Shown here piece by piece: positions 41,557 to 49,700 of a stretch of DNA of 64,000 bases (positions are counted from its first letter, which is position 1; each line of letters begins with the position of its first letter). The notes under the pieces are model-generated. The model had not been told where the DNA came from. It was given only the letters and a program-made list of their open reading frames with translations, and did not search any database. The position numbers were made by a program, and so were the translations under genes. This stretch comes from UBA1127 sp034422455 (GTDB lineage Bacteria > Chloroflexota > Dehalococcoidia > Lucifugimonadales > UBA1127): contig DAOUJQ010000017.1 of NCBI GenBank assembly GCA_034422455.1, forward strand, positions 1 to 64,000. Reading direction: 5' to 3'.

Positions 41557-41961
41557 GCCAGGATACCTCCCTGGTGTACGCGGATCCGGTTGCATAGGAC
41601 AAACGCTGAAGCACAAAGGCTGGGGCTGCACAGGTGAATCTACCAACGGCTGCGGGAGGGCTTCAAGGCCCAAAATTCGCGGGTTTTTCGCGGTTTTGCC
41701 CCGGTTTAGGGCGTTCTATCCGTAGGTGCGGTGGTGTTCTGTCGCCGTCCAAAACATATATTTGTGAGCATAAACTGCCCAATTGTCCCGTACGGTTTGC
41801 TCAATCAGGCAGGTTTGTTGCCGGCGCCCTATGTGTCAACGGGCCTAAAGCCCGTATTGGCAGACACATTCCGGCAAGCGTGATATTCAGGTGGAAGTCC
41901 GCACGGCGCCCTTGGTTGTCGCGCCGATTCGCGCCAAAAAAGGCTTTTGGTGGAAAGGGCC
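41557..41961. other. Divergent dnaA-fmt intergenic region
   Basis: This 405-base region has A/T-richer stretches (aaacatatatttgtgagcat) and one compound hairpin at 41832-41868. I searched by eye for DnaA boxes of the TTATCCACA type on both strands and saw none. I therefore cannot call it oriC. It must contain promoters for both genes. Confidence 0.5.
41832..41868. repeat. Compound stem-loop before fmt
   Basis: The outer arms TGTGTC (41832-41837) and GACACA (41863-41868) enclose inner arms ACGGGC (41839-41844) and GCCCGT (41850-41855). It is about 95 bases upstream of fmt and is not followed by a T run. Confidence 0.5.
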
Positions 41962-42897
41962 ATGCGCATCATTTTCCTCGGGACGCCCGATTATGCCGTG
42001 CCGGTGTTGTCAACCCTCTACGACGCCGGTTTTGACCTCGCGGCCGTCGTCACGCAACCTGACCGGCCCGCCGGTCGGGGCCGCGCCCTCACGCCGCCCC
42101 CGACGGCGCTCTGGGCCCGCGGCCACGGCGTCCCCGTCCTGCAGCCGCCGTCGCTGCGCCCGCCGGAGGTTGCCGAGCAACTCTCCGCCCTCGACGCCGG
42201 TGTCATGGTCGTCGCGTCCTACGGCCGCATCCTGCCGCCGCCGCTCCTGTCGCTGACGCCGCACGGCTGCCTGAACATCCACCCGTCGCTGCTCCCCCGG
42301 CACCGCGGCCCGTCCCCGATCGCCGAGGCCATCCTGCAGGCCGAGGCCGTCACCGGCGTCACGATCATGCTGCTGGATGAGGGCATGGACACCGGCCCCG
42401 TCCTGGCGCAGGAGGAGCACCCCATCGCGCCCGGCGACACCGCGGGCGCCCTGACCGCGCGGCTCTTCGCCCGCGGCGGCGAGCTGATGGCCCGCACGCT
42501 CCCGGCATGGGCCGAGGGCCGCGTCACCGCCGTCCCGCAGGACGAGTCGAAGGCCACCTACAGCCGCAAGCTGGAGAAGGCCGACGGCTTGCTGGATTTT
42601 GCGCGGCCCGCCGCTGAGCTCCACAACCAGGTGCGGGCCATGAACCCGTGGCCCGGCGCCTTCACGACGTGGAGCGGCGCGACGCTCAAGGTGCGGCGGT
42701 CGATCGCGCTGCCGGCGGGCGGCGATGCCCCACCCGGCGCAGTCGTCGCCCTTGACGGCCCCGCGACGCTCGGCGTCGCCACCGGCGACGGCGTCCTCGG
42801 CCTCCTCGACCTGCAGCTGCAGGGCCGCCGAGCCATGGACGCCGAGTCCTTCCTCCGCGGCCACCCGCACTTCCTCGGCGCCCGCCTGCCCACGTAG
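41962..42897 (+). CDS. fmt: Methionyl-tRNA formyltransferase
   Basis: Fmt formylates initiator methionyl-tRNA. The 311-residue protein has N105, H107 and D143 (in LNIHPSLLPRHRG and DEGMDTGP) as the catalytic set of the formyltransferase fold, and KATYSRKLEKADG starts the C-terminal domain. I start at the ATG giving MRIIFLGTPDYAVP, with ggaaaggg before it. The deformylase gene def, often adjacent, is absent. Confidence 0.96.
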   Translation: MRIIFLGTPDYAVPVLSTLYDAGFDLAAVVTQPDRPAGRGRALTPPPTALWARGHGVPVLQPPSLRPPEVAEQLSALDAGVMVVASYGRILPPPLLSLTPHGCLNIHPSLLPRHRGPSPIAEAILQAEAVTGVTIMLLDEGMDTGPVLAQEEHPIAPGDTAGALTARLFARGGELMARTLPAWAEGRVTAVPQDESKATYSRKLEKADGLLDFARPAAELHNQVRAMNPWPGAFTTWSGATLKVRRSIALPAGGDAPPGAVVALDGPATLGVATGDGVLGLLDLQLQGRRAMDAESFLRGHPHFLGARLPT

Positions 42898-42913
42898 TCC
42901 TCGCGGCAATATC

Positions 42914-43132
42914 GTAGGGGCGATTCGCGAATCGCCCGCCCAGCATTTGCTGGGCTCTTGCCAACCCACATCCAATCCCGTTCACCCTGGGATCCCATGA
43001 TCGTCGTACCGGCGAAAGCTGGTATGCAGGAGAGTGGGGGCATACGTAGGGGCGACCCTTGTGGTCGCCCTTTCCTTTGCTCGTTCCGTCACGCCCAAGC
43101 CAGTCCGTTCGCCCTGAGCCCCGTCGAAGGGC
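42914..43132. repeat. Cluster of family D, C and A palindromes
   Basis: Family D at 42914-42938 (gtaggggcgattcgcgaatc) and 43049-43073 (gtaggggcgacccttgtgg), family C-like at 43009-43033 and family A at 43106-43132. They fill the gap between fmt and ogt. I see no gene. Confidence 0.75.
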
Positions 43133-43159
43133 GACCCACGAACGGAGGGCCGAATTGCG

Positions 43160-43672
43160 CTACAGCATCCGCTGCGCCCCCGCCTCCAGCGCCAGCAGCG
43201 CGTCCTTCCTGTGCAGCCCGCCCCCGTAGCCAACGAGCTTCCCGCTCGATCCGATCACCCGGTGGCACGGCACGATGATCGACACTGGGTTGCTCCCGTT
43301 CGCGCTCCCCACCGCGCGGCTCGCCGTAGGCCGGCCGATCGCCGAGGCCACGTCGCCGTACGACCACGTCTCGCCGTAGGGAATGTTGCGCAGCTCCTCC
43401 CAAACGCGGCGCTGGAACGGCGTCCCTCGCATGTCCAGCGGCACGTCGAACGCCGTCAGTTCGCCCGCAAAGTAGGCATCGAGCTGCTCCGCCGCCCGCA
43501 GGTTGACCTCGCCGCCCTCCTCGTACCGGGCGCCCTCGCGCTCCCACCGGTCCAGGTCCGGGAACGACTGCTCCTCCGGCTTGACGCACGCCAGCCCCGT
43601 CTCGGAGCTCACCAGCACGTACGTCCCCAGCGGGCTCTCATAGCGGCGGTAGTACAGCGTCTCTTCCGGCAT
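43160..43672 (-). CDS. ogt: Methylated-DNA-protein cysteine methyltransferase
   Basis: This suicide DNA-repair enzyme transfers methyl groups from O6-methylguanine to its own cysteine. It has 170 residues. The active-site motif PCHRV is at 135-139 with C136. GTPFQRRVWEELRNIPYGETWSYGDVA, here GTPFQRRVWE and SYGDVA, forms the helix-turn-helix region, and ANPVS-like NGSNPVSII precedes the active site. There is no AraC-type regulatory domain, so this is an Ogt-type short form. Confidence 0.95.
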   Translation of the reverse strand: MPEETLYYRRYESPLGTYVLVSSETGLACVKPEEQSFPDLDRWEREGARYEEGGEVNLRAAEQLDAYFAGELTAFDVPLDMRGTPFQRRVWEELRNIPYGETWSYGDVASAIGRPTASRAVGSANGSNPVSIIVPCHRVIGSSGKLVGYGGGLHRKDALLALEAGAQRML

Positions 43673-43859
43673 CGTGGCGCCCCCTCAGGTGCGGATAGCT
43701 CGCCCTGCACTGTATCCGATGCTGCCTGCGAGCGCGAGCGACCGATTGTCGCGAATCCTGGGGTTCTCACAGCGCAGTTCCTTGGGTTTTGGGGTATGAT
43801 AGGGACTGACTTCCACCCCCGTGCCTGTACGCACGCTCGTAGGGTAAAGGAGGCTGAAC

Positions 43860-44897
43860 ATGGACATCGCCAAGCTCGCCGCCACCGCCAAGGCCCTGGT
43901 CGCGCCCGGCAAGGGCATCCTGGCCGCCGACGAAAGCTCCGGCACCATCAAGCGCCGCTTCGACTCCATCAACGTCGAGAGCACCGAGGAGAACCGCCGC
44001 GACTACCGCGAGATGCTCTTCCGCACCATCGGCGTTGACGCCTACATCAGTGGCGTCATTCTCTACGACGAGACCATCCGCCAGAACGGCGCCGACGGCG
44101 CCCCCCTCGTCCAGGTCCTCTCCAGCCGCGGCATCATCCCCGGCATCAAGGTCGACAAGGGCACGCAGCCCCTCTCCTTCTCCGCCGGTGAGCTCGTGAC
44201 CGAGGGCCTCGACGGCCTCGGCCCGCGCTTGGCCGAGTACCGCGAGCTGGGCGCCCGCTTCGCCAAGTGGCGCGCCGTCATCAACGTCGGCCCCGGCATC
44301 CCGACGGCCCGCTGCATCGACGTCAACGCCCACGCCCTCGCCCGCTACGCCGCCCTCAGCCAGGCCGCCGATCTCGTCCCCATCGTCGAGCCCGAGGTCC
44401 TCATGGACGGCGACCACGACATCGACGCCTGCTACGACGCCACCAGGGCGACGCTGCTGGAAACCTTCGCGCAGCTCGACCGCCAGGGCGTCTCCCTTGA
44501 GGGCATGCTCCTCAAGCCGAACATGGTCCTCTCCGGCTCCACCGCCGCCAACCGCGCCCCCGCGGAGGCCGTCGCCGAGTACACCGTCGACTGCTTCAAG
44601 CGCACCATCCCGGCTGCCATGCCCGGCATCGTCTTCCTCTCCGGCGGTCAGAGCGACGACGAGGCCACGGTCAACCTGAACGCCATCAACGTCCTCGCTG
44701 CCCGGGTTGGCGCGCCGTGGACCATCAGCTACTCCTTTGGTCGGGGTCTCCAGAGCGCGCCCCTCAAGGCGTGGGCCGGCCAGGCCGCCAACGTCCCTTC
44801 CGCGCAGGCCGCCTTCCACCACCGGGCGCAGCTCACCAGCGCCGCCCAGCAGGGCAAGTACTCCCCCGCCATGGAGGGCGCCGCCGCCGCGGTGTAG
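43860..44897 (+). CDS. fba: Class I fructose-bisphosphate aldolase
   Basis: This enzyme reversibly cleaves fructose 1,6-bisphosphate through a Schiff base. The 345-residue protein matches the eukaryote-like class I family rather than the metal-dependent class II form. It has GKGILAADESSGTIKRRF at the start (GILAADES), the KWRAVI region with an active-site lysine, LLKPNMV with the Schiff-base lysine, and FLSGGQSDDEA. Promoter-like TATGAT is at 43795-43800 and an aaaggagg ribosome site is six bases before the ATG. glpX lies about 1 kb downstream on the other strand. Confidence 0.96.
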   Translation: MDIAKLAATAKALVAPGKGILAADESSGTIKRRFDSINVESTEENRRDYREMLFRTIGVDAYISGVILYDETIRQNGADGAPLVQVLSSRGIIPGIKVDKGTQPLSFSAGELVTEGLDGLGPRLAEYRELGARFAKWRAVINVGPGIPTARCIDVNAHALARYAALSQAADLVPIVEPEVLMDGDHDIDACYDATRATLLETFAQLDRQGVSLEGMLLKPNMVLSGSTAANRAPAEAVAEYTVDCFKRTIPAAMPGIVFLSGGQSDDEATVNLNAINVLAARVGAPWTISYSFGRGLQSAPLKAWAGQAANVPSAQAAFHHRAQLTSAAQQGKYSPAMEGAAAAV

Positions 44898-44920
44898 GCT
44901 AACGTTTTTGGAACACCTCA

Positions 44921-45523
44921 ATGGTACGCATGAAGGATCGCGACAAGCGTCTCATCGCCTTGGTTGAGGCGAAGTACAAAGAGGACCCCGACGGCCTGGC
45001 TGCATCGTTGCCGGGCCTGCATGGTCTCATGTCGGCTGAGGCTGCTCCTGAGCCGGAAGCGCAGCTGACCCAACCCCCGGAGGAAATTGAACGCCGCAAG
45101 GCCGCTCTTGCAGAGGCCCTGACTAAACTCCGCGACTGTGCCCTATCTCCAGAGGATGCCCTCGTGGCGCTTGAGCACACTGCCCGCGCCATCGTCGATG
45201 ATCCGTTTACTGATGTCATTGGCTATGAAACCGAAAAGGCCTTGTTCAAAAGGGCCTTCGGCAAGTCCCCAGGCTCATTCCGGGCCAAGACCACCCTCCC
45301 TGTGGGGGTTGGTGAGGTGGTTCTCAACGTGACCGTCATGCGGGGCGTGTATTTGGGCCTCAACAAAGAAGGCCAACTGGCTGCCGTCACGGTCAATCCT
45401 CGAAAGGTCAGGGAGTTCCGGAAGCTGATGAAGTTTGTGGGGGGAAGCAGGGACCCGGAATCGGACGTTGCCTTGAGGCACGACGACTACCTGGCGATGC
45501 GGGACCCCCATGGCGGAACCTAG
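44921..45523 (+). CDS. Uncharacterised protein upstream of a PIN gene
   Basis: I do not recognise this 200-residue protein. The N-terminal third is charged and helical (KRLIALVEAKYKEDPDG, then an Ala/Glu/Pro linker and EEIERRKAALAEALTKL). The middle has DPFTDVIGYETEKALFKRAFG. The C-terminus (GVGEVVLNVTVMRGVYLGLN) is beta-rich. Its last 14 bases overlap the PIN-domain gene. In a toxin-antitoxin pair this would be the antitoxin position, but it is longer than usual antitoxins and has no visible DNA-binding motif. Confidence 0.6.
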   Translation: MVRMKDRDKRLIALVEAKYKEDPDGLAASLPGLHGLMSAEAAPEPEAQLTQPPEEIERRKAALAEALTKLRDCALSPEDALVALEHTARAIVDDPFTDVIGYETEKALFKRAFGKSPGSFRAKTTLPVGVGEVVLNVTVMRGVYLGLNKEGQLAAVTVNPRKVREFRKLMKFVGGSRDPESDVALRHDDYLAMRDPHGGT

Positions 45524-45923
45524 CAGAGTCCTGGTTGACACTGCGGCCTTCTATGCCCTCCGCTCTGAGGCCGATCTGTTTCACGCGCAAGCCAGGGTCA
45601 TTTATGAGCGGCTTTCCGCTCGAGAGCACGAACTGTGGACAACATCCTACGCGCTTGTCGAGACTATTGTTCTCTTGGAAAGGCGGCTGGGGTTTGACGT
45701 GACTATGGAGTTCGTCAATTGGTTGGAAGACAACAATGTACAGGTCCTGTGGGTTGACTCCCATCTCCATGAAGAAGCATGGCATCGCTATGTTGCCCAA
45801 CAGGGAAGAGGTCTGGGGTTTGTGGACTGGACGACTGCCGTAGCTTCTGCACAGTTGGGTGCGCCCGTCTTCACCTTTGACGCTGGCTTTGCTCAAGCGG
45901 GACTCGCCGTATTGCCGGTCTAG
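45510..45923 (+). CDS. PIN-domain protein (possible VapC-like toxin)
   Basis: This 137-residue PIN-domain protein has the acidic set D10 (VLVDTAAF), E51 (ALVETI), D106 (FVDWT) and D124 (FTFDAGF), as in metal-dependent ribonucleases such as VapC. It overlaps the preceding gene by 14 bases, so the two are translated together. It may be the toxin of a toxin-antitoxin pair, or a PIN nuclease of other function. Codon use is less GC-biased than fba or glpX around it. Confidence 0.8.
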   Translation: MAEPSRVLVDTAAFYALRSEADLFHAQARVIYERLSAREHELWTTSYALVETIVLLERRLGFDVTMEFVNWLEDNNVQVLWVDSHLHEEAWHRYVAQQGRGLGFVDWTTAVASAQLGAPVFTFDAGFAQAGLAVLPV

Positions 45924-45930
45924 TCCCCCC

Positions 45931-46926
45931 CTACTCCTCGAACCGGATCTTGTCCAGCCGCGAGAAGTCGTGGATGGAGTCAATCCACCGCACCGTCCCC
46001 GACCGCGACCGCATCACCAGCGTCTGCGTCCGGGCGCCGCCGTCCTCCAGCAGCACGCCCTTCAGCAGGTCCCCCGTGCTCGCGCCCGTGGCCGAGAAGA
46101 AGACGTCCTCGCCGCCCACCAGGTCGTCGGTGTTGTAGATCTTCTCCAGGTCGACGCCGTCGGCGATCGCCTGCTCGCGCTCGGCGTCGTCACGCGGCCA
46201 CGCCTTGCAGATGATCTCCCCGCCGATACACCGGATCGCCGCCGCCGTCAGCACCGCCTCCGGCGACCCGCCGATGCCCAGCAGCATGTCGACGCCCGTC
46301 CCCGGCAGTGCCGCCTGGATGCCCGCGATGATGTCGCCGTCGGTGATCATCTTGACGCGTGCGCCCGCCGCCCGCACCTCCGTCAGCATCTCGGCGTGCC
46401 GGGGCCGGTCCAGCATGATCACCGTCAGATCGGAGACGCTGCACCCCTTGGCCTCCGCCACGTTGCGCAGGTTCTGCGGCACGCTCGCCCGGATGTCGAT
46501 GGCCTCGCGCGCCTCCGGCCCCACGGCGATCTTGTTCATGTAGAAGACGTTGCCCGGCACGTTCATCGTACCCCGCGCCGACAGTGCGACGACGGCGACC
46601 GCGCCCGGCAGCCCCTTCGACAGCAGCGTCGTCCCGTCGATCGGGTCGACGGCGATGTCCACCTCCGGCGGCATCCCGTTGCCGATACGCTCGCCGTTGT
46701 AGAGCATCGGCGCCTCGTCCTTCTCGCCCTCGCCGATGACGACCGTGCCGTCCATCGACACGTACCCCAGGGTGTAGCGCATGGCATCGACGGCGGCCTG
46801 GTCCACCAGCTCCTTGTCGCCCATGCCCATGTAGCGGACGGCAGCCATCGCCGCCGCCTCCGTCACGCGGGCGAGCTCCATGGCCAGGTTGCGCTCAATG
46901 GGTTGGCGGGCACGTTGCGTCGTCAT
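45931..46926 (-). CDS. glpX: Fructose-1,6-bisphosphatase class II
   Basis: GlpX hydrolyses fructose 1,6-bisphosphate to fructose 6-phosphate in gluconeogenesis or the Calvin cycle. The 331-residue protein has GEGEKDEAPM (65-74), metal motif DPIDGTT (94-100) and TGASTGDLLKGV near the end. In some GlpX proteins sedoheptulose bisphosphate is also hydrolysed. An extended -10 promoter precedes it. It ends eight bases from the PIN gene stop, convergent. Confidence 0.97.
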   Translation of the reverse strand: MTTQRARQPIERNLAMELARVTEAAAMAAVRYMGMGDKELVDQAAVDAMRYTLGYVSMDGTVVIGEGEKDEAPMLYNGERIGNGMPPEVDIAVDPIDGTTLLSKGLPGAVAVVALSARGTMNVPGNVFYMNKIAVGPEAREAIDIRASVPQNLRNVAEAKGCSVSDLTVIMLDRPRHAEMLTEVRAAGARVKMITDGDIIAGIQAALPGTGVDMLLGIGGSPEAVLTAAAIRCIGGEIICKAWPRDDAEREQAIADGVDLEKIYNTDDLVGGEDVFFSATGASTGDLLKGVLLEDGGARTQTLVMRSRSGTVRWIDSIHDFSRLDKIRFEE

Positions 46927-46956
46927 ACCACACCTCCAGCCGTTTGGGGCGCCGCG

Positions 46957-46965
46957 ATTATATCA
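46957..46965 (-). promoter_or_regulatory. Extended -10 promoter of glpX
   Basis: Minus strand TGA-TATAAT, about 30 bases before the glpX ATG. No clear -35. Confidence 0.6.
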
Positions 46966-47131
46966 CCATGCAAGGCCAAATCCGCGTCCCGCCGGTCTCA
47001 TTCGCCGCCGAACCCGGTGTTCTTGCCAGGGTGGAATTGAGAGGGTTCGAAGGGGGCGGACCGTCTGGGCTGACGGCAACGGAATACCACGCTCTCACCG
47101 GTCGTTCCCGCGCCGGGCGCACAAGGCGCTC

Positions 47132-49150
47132 CTACGTGCTTAAGTTGGCCATCGCCATCAGGATTTCACGCTGCCTCTCTGACAGGTGCCCCATGCTTCT
47201 GATTGTCGCGCTAACCTGCGCGGCTCCATTCTCGACGCGGCCGTCACGATTGAACCAGCAATTGCTCCGGTCCGGTGGGCAGTGGAGAGTGTGCAACAGT
47301 TGCAGGGCCTGCAGGACGGCGCCAAAGTTGGCCTGTTCCAATTCAATGCCTGCTGAGGCGTCCAACTCCGTTTTGTACAACCGGAACCGGGTGAGGTGGA
47401 AACTCACATGGAAGTTCCAATATCCCCGTGATTCAGCCCACCACTCCCAAGGTTCCTGGTCTCCCAGCGTGTTGATGAAGTCCACCAGCATCTGACGGTC
47501 GGCGCTTCTCAGTGAGGTCCTGAGGGGTTCCGGTATCCGTGTCCTGGAAACGTAGTTCAGCTCGCGTGGCGAGTTATGCAGGATGGCGTGTGTGACCAGT
47601 GGAAACCACAGGTGTCGGTCGGCGTCCTCAAGGCTGGTGTACCAGTCCAGCTCCTCGTCCCACGTTCTGCTTTCCCCATCACGCATAAACCCATCAAAAT
47701 ACTTCCTGACGTGGGGCGGGATCAGCGATGGATGATGGGGGTTGAAGCCGGGAATGAGTCTCTCAAGTTCGTACCAAAGCCGGCCGAACCTGCCATATTC
47801 ACCTCGTTCTAGGACGTCCCAGTAGTCCTCCCCGTCCAGATCTTGAAGGGCGAGGATCGCCACGATCAGGTTGTAGTAGGGTCGCCACGGCGCCAGATGG
47901 TTGTCGCCTCCTGACCTTTCCAGGTCGCGGAACTCTATGGCGAACTGCGCTACATCTCGTCTGAACGTGTAGATGTTCATCTGGTCGCAGGGCTCAGAGA
48001 AACCGTCCCAGTATTCCCAGAACGCTCGCATCACGTCTGCCATCAGGTGGCCTGCGTTGCTGTGGCCCATGCCGACGAGTCCAAGGTGAGAGCTTCTGTG
48101 TCTTGGTTCGCCGCGTTTCCGTTCGATTAGGATGCGGTTGTTCATCCAGTCCTCTGCGGCCTCGGTGAGTCCGTGGATGGCGGCGGCGTCGCGGACTCGG
48201 GCCTTCACCCACGGGTCCTGAGTACCGGAGTGTCCCCAGGTGTGTATCCACCGCGCACCTTGGACTGCAGGGCCACCCTCCTCTGCGTACTGGTTGGCCG
48301 CCTTAGTCGTATTCCCTTCCAGGTTCCTTGCGATGATGGTGATGATGTAGTGTTCGCCGGGTACAAGGCCTTCGAACGTCCTGCATTTGCTCGTGCTCCA
48401 GTCGGACACCGATGTGGGCAGGCCTCGACGGCTGAGAGTCACCTGATACTCCGTGTAGTCGGGATTGACCTCGTCGATGATGGGTATCTGCAGACCCGTC
48501 TTGTGGGTGGCCATCTGCCTCGACAGCATAGGGAGAGCCGCATCTGTCGTTCGCTCCAGTTCGTCCGATAATTCCGTGCCGTCGGCCTGTCTCGACACCA
48601 GTCGGTAGACGTATCGCGTGTTTGGGCTGAGGCCCGTGTCCCGATACGCCCGGTCTTCACCTGAGGGACTGGTTATGAGGACGTTGTTCCTGAACAGTGA
48701 GAATTGCTCCGGCTCGTCAACAGTGGTCCTCCATTGCAACGCAACGGTGTCCGGCGATGGGGAGAAACCCAGGAGCGCCAAAGGACGTGGAGTGGGAGTA
48801 GGTACTACCGTTGGGAAGGGATAAGCCGTAGGGGTGGGCGCGGGCGTTGCGGTGTGAATGACAAGCACCGTGGCGGTAGCCGTATGCAGGGGCGTTGGAG
48901 CGGGGACCCGTGTAGCAAAGATATTTGGCCTTGGCGTGCTCGTTGGCACGGACGAGGGCTCGCTGGCGTGCGTGGGCAATGCGGTCGGCTCTGGAGTATC
49001 CGTGGGCGTGGGTGCAACCCTTGTTGGTGATTCCGTTGGTTCCATCGACGGAGGCTCTTCGACAGGAACGCAAGCCCACGCGGCGACGGCGAGGACCAGC
49101 GCCGCCGCCAGGCCCCATGCGGCAACAGGCCAGTTTCTCGGCAAGGACAA
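47132..49150 (-). CDS. Large secreted or surface protein with Pro/Thr-rich linker
   Basis: I do not recognise the bulk of this 672-residue protein. Residues 1-27 form a signal (WGLAAALVLAVAAWAC) with a weak lipobox at C27. Residues 28-122 are a Pro/Thr/Ala-rich linker typical of Chloroflexota surface proteins (TPTPRP units). Two fibronectin-III-like beta regions lie at about 124-215 and 220-295. The rest (about 300-672) is helical and rich in Trp, His and Tyr, with no known catalytic motif. The start appears to be TTG, so the exact N-terminus is uncertain. Composition is lower in GC than mutS nearby. Confidence 0.7.
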   Translation of the reverse strand: MSLPRNWPVAAWGLAAALVLAVAAWACVPVEEPPSMEPTESPTRVAPTPTDTPEPTALPTHASEPSSVPTSTPRPNIFATRVPAPTPLHTATATVLVIHTATPAPTPTAYPFPTVVPTPTPRPLALLGFSPSPDTVALQWRTTVDEPEQFSLFRNNVLITSPSGEDRAYRDTGLSPNTRYVYRLVSRQADGTELSDELERTTDAALPMLSRQMATHKTGLQIPIIDEVNPDYTEYQVTLSRRGLPTSVSDWSTSKCRTFEGLVPGEHYIITIIARNLEGNTTKAANQYAEEGGPAVQGARWIHTWGHSGTQDPWVKARVRDAAAIHGLTEAAEDWMNNRILIERKRGEPRHRSSHLGLVGMGHSNAGHLMADVMRAFWEYWDGFSEPCDQMNIYTFRRDVAQFAIEFRDLERSGGDNHLAPWRPYYNLIVAILALQDLDGEDYWDVLERGEYGRFGRLWYELERLIPGFNPHHPSLIPPHVRKYFDGFMRDGESRTWDEELDWYTSLEDADRHLWFPLVTHAILHNSPRELNYVSRTRIPEPLRTSLRSADRQMLVDFINTLGDQEPWEWWAESRGYWNFHVSFHLTRFRLYKTELDASAGIELEQANFGAVLQALQLLHTLHCPPDRSNCWFNRDGRVENGAAQVSATIRSMGHLSERQREILMAMANLST

Positions 49151-49183
49151 GTCGTCACCCGTCCACCGTCGCGCCCCCGCCCC

Positions 49184-49618
49184 CTACGCCGGCTCCGCCA
49201 GAAACACCGGGATCTTCCGCTCGGTCCGCGTCTGGTACTCCTCGTACGGCGGGTACGCCTCCACCGCGAGGGCCCACAACCGCTCGCGCTCGGCGTCGTC
49301 CTCCACCTCGCGGACCCGCATGCTGTAGACCTCGGTCAGGTCGCGGACCTCCACCTCGCCGTTCGCCCGCAGGTTGTACACCCACTCGGGGTGCTTCGGC
49401 GCGCCGCCCCGCGAGCCGACGAGCACGTAGTTGTCTCCGTCCTTGACCCGCATCAGCGGCGTCTTGCGGATGCCGCCGGTCTTGTTGCCGACGTTGGTCA
49501 CGATGATGACCGGCATGCCTGTGTCCCGCAGCGTCGTGCCCTGTGTGCCCCCGCTGCTCTCGTAAAGCTCCACCTGCTCCCGCACCCACTGCGCGGGCGA
49601 CGGTAGATACTCCGCCAT
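49184..49618 (-). CDS. Deazaflavin (F420)-dependent nitroreductase family protein
   Basis: This 144-residue protein has the split-barrel pattern of the F420-dependent nitroreductase (DDN) family: VIIVTNVGNKTGGIRKTPLMRV, shortened to NKTGGIRKTPL, then YVLVGSRGGAPKHPEWVYNLRAN. F420 is expected in Chloroflexota. I start at the ATG giving MAEYLPSPAQW, with caggagggag upstream. The substrate is unknown. It is downstream of mutS on the same strand. Confidence 0.88.
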   Translation of the reverse strand: MAEYLPSPAQWVREQVELYESSGGTQGTTLRDTGMPVIIVTNVGNKTGGIRKTPLMRVKDGDNYVLVGSRGGAPKHPEWVYNLRANGEVEVRDLTEVYSMRVREVEDDAERERLWALAVEAYPPYEEYQTRTERKIPVFLAEPA

Positions 49619-49660
49619 GGCTCCCTCCTGTAGCATTTTCCTTGACTGTTCCGATGGCCT

Positions 49661-49688
49661 CCGTTCGCCCTGAGCCTGTCGAAGGGCG
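49661..49688. repeat. Dispersed palindrome family A
   Basis: gttcgccctgagcctgtcgaagg between mutS and the nitroreductase gene. It is the consensus form of the family. Confidence 0.8.
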
Positions 49689-49700
49689 TCCCCGCTGGCG

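Noticed and set aside
47040..47060. tRNA-like T-arm sequence ggttcgaa
   Set aside because: No acceptor, D or anticodon stems can be formed around it.
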